Translations under genes and position numbers: made by a program
In this document: one piece after another, positions 58,296 through 64,000 of the stretch
Position numbering within the stretch: position 1 is the stretch's first letter
Layout: each line of letters begins with the position of its first letter
Assembly: GCA_004026145.2 (NCBI GenBank)
Contig: CP034994.1
Span: 17,111,400 to 17,175,399, forward strand
DNA: 64,000 nt
From: Takifugu bimaculatus
Lineage: Eukaryota > Chordata > Actinopteri > Tetraodontiformes > Tetraodontidae
Direction of reading: 5' to 3'
The notes under the pieces: model-generated
What the model was told of the DNA's origin: nothing
Databases searched by the model: none
The model's input: the letters and a program-made list of their open reading frames with translations, nothing else

Positions 58296-61200
58296 TCACT
58301 TGGCGTTGGAGGAGCCGCTGAGCACTTTGTGCACCGCCTGAACGATGGCATCGCGGTCGATGCCGAAGACCCGGAGCAGCTCGTGCGGCTTGCCGCTGCG
58401 AGGGACCTGGGTGACCGCCAGGCGGTGCACGGTGAAGCCGGTCTCGTTCACCACGGCTGAGCACACGGCCTCTCCCAGACCACCTGAGGGAGCGCCTCAA
58501 CGTTAGGACATGACGTAGCACACCAGGAACACGCTTCCCTACTCTCAATGTCTAAAATGTCGTAGAGGTAACATTCCCCCACTTCCTGTTGAGGGCGCGA
58601 GGAAGAGCCATGCAATGACATCATCATCTACAGCACAAGGATCTGGGGCTTATAGCAGCCATTTTATTTATCCCCGTGGATGGGGTTCACGCTAAAGATC
58701 CCAGTTCGTGTGAACCATATGAAACAAGGAGACGAGCAAATTTAGATGGAACAAGCGAGGCCGCTCGAGCAGTCACCTTCAGGTAAGGACGGATGGCGTC
58801 GTGTCGTTTGGAGGGGACGCAAAAGTGAAAATTGGGTGACAAAAACACACACGAGCAGAACAACAGCCAGAGATAAAAAGCTCATTCTGGGCTGGCTGAT
58901 GCGGCGATACTGAATGTAGGTCAATGACAGCCCAAAGCTGCAGCTGAAATTAAGAAGCCCGGACAGACCTCTGTGTGCTCCTCCCCCTCGCTATGCTCTT
59001 TCCTTTCCTATTTTCCTATGTCGCGTGACTCCCCTCTCCTTTTCCTCCCTCATCCTCCCTCTCTAGTGCTTCACTAGGTGCTAGCATTCTTTGCTTCACT
59101 TTTATTCATCAGATGATACGATAAGTGGCATAAACACACAATCAGACTGAAAATTCATTCAGAATAATCTCCACTAAAAGCTCCATTTTAGCGTTATAGA
59201 CTAAAGATATGGCCCATAATCAAACCACTTCACAGTTTAAAAGAGGTTTTTCATGTCGAACCTGAGCAGTTGGAGTGTTTATGATCAGATAAAGGAGCAA
59301 AAGGAAACAATCAGCTACCATCATTTTGGTCAAATGAATGACTTGCTGCTATTTTTATATACTTTTTATTCTGCTCACCTTCGTAGTAATGGTCCTCCAC
59401 TGTGATGATGCGACCTCTGGTGACCCTGGCGTTATCGATGATGGTTTTATGATCCAGGGGTTTGATGGTGAATGGATCGATCACACGGATGTTTATTCTT
59501 TCTAAAGAGACGGGGGAGGGGCTCCTGAGTTCAACTGATAGCTCATACGATAGCATGTTTTCTGCATTTTCTTATCGCTAATATGTGTTTCCGCGGTGTG
59601 GCCACAAACCTTTCTTCAGCTGCTCGGCAGCTGCGAGAGCCTCGTGGAGGGTCACTCCGGCTCCAACCACAGTCACGTGGTCGTCGTTGGTCTTGTACAC
59701 AACCTGAGAGGGAAGAACGGATGAGGTGAATCTTCATTTTACCACATACAACCACTCCTCTATTAGCCATTATCTTATCATTCCAGAGGGGCTTTGAGTG
59801 ACCACTGTGGCCGTGCTGCCAGGGTTAGCGAGTGCGGTACGGTGTTCGAAAACTGCTACCCCCATTACTCGAACCCAGAAAAATACATGAAAATAAAGAA
59901 AAGCAGTACGAGACAATAAGGTGAAATATAATTTGAGCCATCCACTCAAGAGCGCCTCAAGGAAGATGGTAGAAATCCCGAGGCTCCAAATTCTCTCCAT
60001 GCCAGTGTTATGGAGCATCAATGAGACGTGGTGGGAGAGGTCGTCCTCAAACACCTGTTTTGGTGTACCACAGGGCACCTATACCGGACCCCTGCGAACC
60101 TCCTGAGTGGACAGAGCTCGTTTTTCTTATATTAAATTGGTAGAAAAACCGCAAAGAGCAGTTGTAATGCAGAAGCTCGTCCTGGTGTTGTGAAGATGAT
60201 GCTACTGACCTTAGCTTGGCCAACATGGAAGTCTTCATTGCAGTTGTAGATGATGTTGCTCTCCGGTCGGCTTGTCCGAATGAAACATAAACCCTGAAAC
60301 GAACCACAAACAACCTTCACGAGCACGTGCTTGAATTTATTTATTTTTTTTACTATTTTTGTCTCCGTTCAAAGCACCTTGGTGTTGGCAGCAAGCTCCA
60401 CAGCTTTCTCAGTGGAGACACCATCGCTGGGGTAGAAGACAGTTGCAGTGGGTATGGCCCTAAACAAGGCTAGGTCTTCCAGACCCATCTGAGACGGTCC
60501 GTCTTCGCCTAAATAAGCATCCAAACAAGCTAAGATCAGGTTCAGTGAAGCTGTGGGTGCATCAGACTGGGAGAAATTAAAAACAAGGACAGAAAAGTGA
60601 ATAAGTGGACATGCAATCTACCTGCAGTGGTGGTGGAGGAGGAGGAGAAGAAAGGGGAGGAAGTAGTGAAAGACAATCAGGGCGCTCTGTCATCATCTCC
60701 ATGACGCACAGAGACAGGGAGGGGAGGAGGAAGAGTGCTGATAACCAGGAGTGAAGGGGACCAACAGAATAACGGAGGAGGAGGAGGAGGAGGAGGAGGA
60801 GGTGAGAAGATGAGGGAGAAAAAATTTCAGATTCAGGAAAATCAAATCCACACTGGGGAGGGCTTCACCCCGCAGAAGGAAACAGATGCTAACGTCAACC
60901 CCGCAAAGGGTCATAGCTGACGTCCTGGAGGCGATGGGACGAGTACTGACCGATAGAAACGCCGCAGTGGGAGCCGCAGAGGTTGATGTTGCTCTCGGAA
61001 ATGGCCGCCATGCGGAGCTGGTCGTAGGCCCGGGTGAAGAACGCAGCAAAAGTGCTAGCGAAGACCACGTTGCGGTCCCGCACGGCACAACCGACGGCCA
61101 CGCTCACCTGCAAGCAAATATACGTGAGAGGGGCTGAAGGAACGATGGCAGTTTTCACCTTTTTCACCGCTGTGAGCAAACTTTCATCACCATGTTCTGC

Positions 61201-62797
61201 TCCGCGATGTAGCACTCCACGTAGCGGTTTGGGTGTTCGTTCTTGAAGAGCTCAGAGAACGTGGAGTTCTTGGTGTCCCCGTCCAAAACCACCACGCGCT
61301 CGTTGTAACGTCCGAGCTTGGCCAGCGCCATGCCGTACGCCTTCCTCGTAGCCACCTGGGGGGACGCGAACGGACCAAAAATGATTCAACAACCGCAGCA
61401 AAGGCCTCTGCCGTGTCCTCCGGGCGCTCCCCACACCTTCTCTCCGGGTTTGTAGCTGGGCGCACTCGGCATACGGAAGTTGCGGAGGCTGACGGCCGAC
61501 GTGTCCTCCTTGGGGGGCGACGGGTAGACGCGCTTGTTGCAGCTCATGATGCGGCTTTGCAGCTCCTTGATGACGCTGTCAGCCATGTCTCTGGCCAGGG
61601 GTTTCCCGTGCCAGCCCATCTTATCCTCGGCCACTGACGGAAAACAAAAGCGGCGTCACGCACAAAACCCCCGTAGTGGCCCCAAACTTCATCCATGTGT
61701 TTCAAAAGAGACGTAAACATAAACTACGCACACTCGGAAGACTGCGTTTCTCTTTATGGACGTGCAACTGCAAATGCACGTGTGTTCTGCAATAACAACT
61801 GTCTTTTTTTTTTTTACCCTCCTTGTGTCTCTTTTACCAACACGCGTGATCACATGCCTTGTACCGCCTTGTTGCTATGACAACACAAGCACAATAGGAG
61901 GCTGCTGTGAGTGTGTTTTACACATTCTGAGGGATTACCCATCTGCGGTGGCTAATACACTAATATGCTGCTGGGATTACAGGAGGTTGGGGCCTCTCCG
62001 CACCCACGACCAGACTCCAGCAGGAAGTCGACTGAAATGTTAGTTCCAGTCACACAGTTTAAAAACAGCCACTGGGGGCTAAAAATGGCTGCCTAAAAAT
62101 GAAACAGGCCCTGATTCTGGTACCTGGGATGCCCTTGCCCTTGATGGTCCTGGCGATGATGGCGAGGGGCTGATGGCGAGGCTGACTCAGCACCTTGCAC
62201 AGCTCCTCCACGCTGTGGCCGTCTACAATGATGGCGTGCCAGCTGCCAAAACAGAGGAGGCGAGATTTTAAAGGAGAACTCCGGGCCTCCGCGACAATGC
62301 GACTCTGGAAGCGTTATTCAGTGGAAGTAATCCTGCTGGAATTCCCCAAAGTCAACAGCACTTTCATTCTGCTTGTGCTGATGCCGCAGCATCGGACGCC
62401 AAAGTGATGTGTGGAGGAATACACACAGATTTTAAACATTAGCACCCAATAGATTTCCCATTATTCTTAATCTTCAAAAAATAAAAAATGTTATTCCTGC
62501 TTTGGACGGCTGATTTATAAGGTTAAAATGTTATGGGTTTATTTGTATAAAGCCCTATATTTAAAAAAAAATGGATTCAAAGCAGATCTATTGAATGCGT
62601 CTCACCCAAAGGCCTCACAGCGTCGCTGGTATTTCTCCACGTGGTGCTGGAGTGGAGCGGGTTCACTCTGGCCCAGGCGGTTGATGTCCAAGATGGCCAC
62701 CAGGTTGTCGAGCTGGTAGTAGGAGGCGAAGGCCATGGCCTCCCACACCGAGCCTTCAGACAGCTCTCCGTCCCCCAGCAGGCAGAAGACCCGATAA
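58296..62797 (-). CDS. tkt: Transketolase, 3' ten exons; 5' part beyond the window
   Basis: Minus-strand exons in coding order: 62797-62606, 62242-62124, 61633-61437, 61355-61191, 61107-60951, 60508-60378, 60293-60210, 59703-59610, 59501-59379 and 58483-58296 (TGA). Transketolase moves two-carbon units between sugar phosphates with thiamine diphosphate in the pentose phosphate pathway; it is a cytosolic homodimer. Seen: the TPP-binding GDG...N motif (LLGDGELSEGSVWEAMAFAS to LDINRLGQ); WHAIIVDGHS; LDGDTKNSTFSE; the catalytic Glu in YIAEQNMV; TFAAFFTRAYDQLRMAAISE; GSHCGVSIGEDGPSQMGLED; FYPSDGVSTEKAVELA; and the C-terminal domain VEDHYYEGG...VPRSGKPHELLRVFGIDRDA. All junctions are in phase. The N-terminal 200 or so residues (substrate-site His, first TPP contacts) are not in the window. 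tkta versus tktb is not decided. Confidence 0.95.
60773..60802 (+). repeat. (GGA)n tract in a transketolase intron
   Basis: About ten GGA/AGG units in the intron between the exons at 60951-61107 and 60378-60508. Purine-rich on the plus strand, pyrimidine-rich on the transcribed sense. Confidence 0.85.
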
Positions 62798-63071
62798 CTG
62801 CACACACAACGTTGTCTGCTTGTGATTCGCTGCCTGTGACAAGCTGGCCAACAGCTCCCTTTCAATATCAAGATGATCGTTCTCTTCTCTTTCATTCCCC
62901 CCGTGGCGTGCGAACAGAAACCAGCGCGTAAAACAGGCCCGAACACAACGCACAAGCACGCAGTCGTGGCCGATCATCCTCGCTCGCTGCGCCGGAGGCC
63001 AAACCACTTCTGACAGCTTTCCAGTCAAATAGACACATTCTTATTAAAGCTGCAAGATAGGCTGAGACGTT

Positions 63072-63072
<1 letters not shown>

Positions 63073-63102
<30 letters not shown>

Positions 63103-63119
63103 CACACACACACACACAC
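63073..63119 (+). repeat. (AC)n microsatellite in a transketolase intron
   Basis: About 47 bp of AC with one GC interruption. Confidence 0.9.
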
Positions 63120-63359
63120 TCCTGAAAGGAAATTTCATAAAGGTTATAGATTCATTAAACATAATATAAGTTGCATGTTTAATAATCACTACAGTGATAA
63201 ATAATAAAGATGAAAGGTTTTTGTTGCTTTTGGTCACACTGGCTACAACACATTAAGGCCGCCAGTATTCCCAGTACTCGTCCCAGACTCGGTGAAACAT
63301 TTTGTGCTCAAAGAATCCCAACTCAACGATCTGACATCTCCAGATCCTGAGCCGCAGAG

Positions 63360-63720
63360 CCCCGAACCAGGTGAGCGTGAAGAAATAATCGGCTGTTGGC
63401 TTTCGCGGCTGATGTGTGTGACCGTGACGGGTTCAGCCGCCTGTGTCGCGTTCATAAACCCGGAGCAGACGCGGGCGCGTTCCTGTGTTTGCGCGATCCG
63501 CTTTATCCGCTCAGTGACGGGTCTCCAGCAGCAGGTACGCGCGGCCCGCGGCCCTCGCCTCGCCTCGCCTCGCCTGTCTGCAGGCACCATTGTCGCATGC
63601 GCGGTGCGCGCAACAGCGTTTATTATGCGCTGCAAAACCAGCCTCTCTTTTTTTGGAGGAGAGGAAGAGGCAGAGACATGGAGAGGAGAGAGGCGCGCGG
63701 GCACGTGTGGGCGTGTGTGT
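63360..63720. promoter_or_regulatory. CpG-rich segment inside the transketolase locus
   Basis: Unlike its surroundings, this segment is dense in CpG and includes (CTCGC)n (about 63555-63580) and GCGCGCGGGC-type runs. It is preceded by CCGAACCAG|GTGAGC, a strong plus-strand donor at 63370. It may be a promoter or alternative first exon of a plus-strand or bidirectional transcript. I could not assign a protein to the open frame before the donor. Confidence 0.35.
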
Positions 63721-64000
63721 GTGTGTGTGTGGGGGGGGGGGGGTTGTGTGTGTGATTATTGGAGCAGAAACAATAGACTGCACACAGAATTCAGGCCTAT
63801 ATGAAGGGAAAGGCACTTAGGTGCGGAGTGCACTGTTGAACGACTGCATGATTCTCTGCATAGACAATAAAATGACCCCCGGGACCTCGGAGACCCCCCC
63901 CCCCCCCAAACTATGGAGCTAAGCTCCAAAAATTCAACTGGGCATTTTTCACCTTTATAGAGACACACCGACATTTCCTCCTTTAATCAACAATCTTGTC

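Noticed and set aside
58243..58548. 101-aa Arg-rich minus-strand ORF over the last transketolase exon
   Set aside because: Frame shadow; the true frame gives the canonical C-terminus PRSGKPHELLRVFGIDRDA.
61187..61465. Arg/Ser-rich minus-strand ORF in the transketolase region
   Set aside because: Out of frame with the two clear transketolase exons it overlaps.
63292..63804. 170-aa plus-strand ORF at the right edge
   Set aside because: Low-complexity, driven by CpG-rich and GT-repeat sequence; only the stretch before 63370 could be exonic and it is unassigned.
1..64000. CRISPR arrays, tRNA/rRNA genes, viral genes
   Set aside because: No direct-repeat/spacer arrays, no complete tRNA fold (only the SINE B-box) and no viral protein signatures were seen.

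Overview
This is vertebrate nuclear DNA, almost certainly from a ray-finned (teleost) fish. The genes are split by GT-AG introns of about 80 bp to 2 kb. Dinucleotide microsatellites are abundant, and dispersed repeats of fish type occur: a MITE, a tRNA-derived SINE, and Tc1-like and non-LTR fragments. The proteins match vertebrate orthologues exon by exon. No bacterial, CRISPR, operon or prophage features were seen.

Layout, left to right: the last three coding exons of vapb (+); a complete chmp4b-type ESCRT-III gene (+); a divergent makorin-like RING/CCCH gene with a TATA box (+), followed by a decayed tandem copy; eif2s2 (+); srsf6 (+); l3mbtl1 (+, 22 exons recognised); sgk2 (+, kinase domain complete, N-terminal start not resolved); a small THAP-domain gene behind a palindromic CCAAT promoter (+); an R1R2R3-Myb / hAT-transposase fusion gene (+); nsun5 (+); an aldo/keto reductase gene (+); and the 3' two thirds of a transketolase gene (-), whose 5' exons lie beyond the right edge.

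From my knowledge of the human genome, VAPB, CHMP4B, EIF2S2, SRSF6, L3MBTL1, SGK2 and MYBL2 are all on human chromosome 20q. SRSF6-L3MBTL1-SGK2-(IFT52)-MYBL2 are neighbours there. The Myb-hAT gene therefore sits where mybl2 would be expected, and its Myb exons have MYB-family boundaries. I consider it the most interesting object in the window: a whole Myb DNA-binding domain spliced in phase onto a hAT transposase body whose catalytic residues look lost, as expected of a transposon-derived transcription factor. I see no IFT52 exons between sgk2 and this gene.

The genes do not form a pathway. They are housekeeping or regulatory genes: ER contact sites, ESCRT-III, ubiquitin ligation, translation initiation, splicing, chromatin reading, kinase signalling, rRNA methylation and the pentose phosphate pathway. 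Three otherwise clean exons (srsf6, l3mbtl1, the aldo/keto reductase) each carry one extra T lying between the C and G of an expected CpG and creating an in-frame TGA. A fourth exon (Myb-hAT) has a one-base frame break. These look more like consensus errors than three independent dead genes, but only reads or transcripts can decide.
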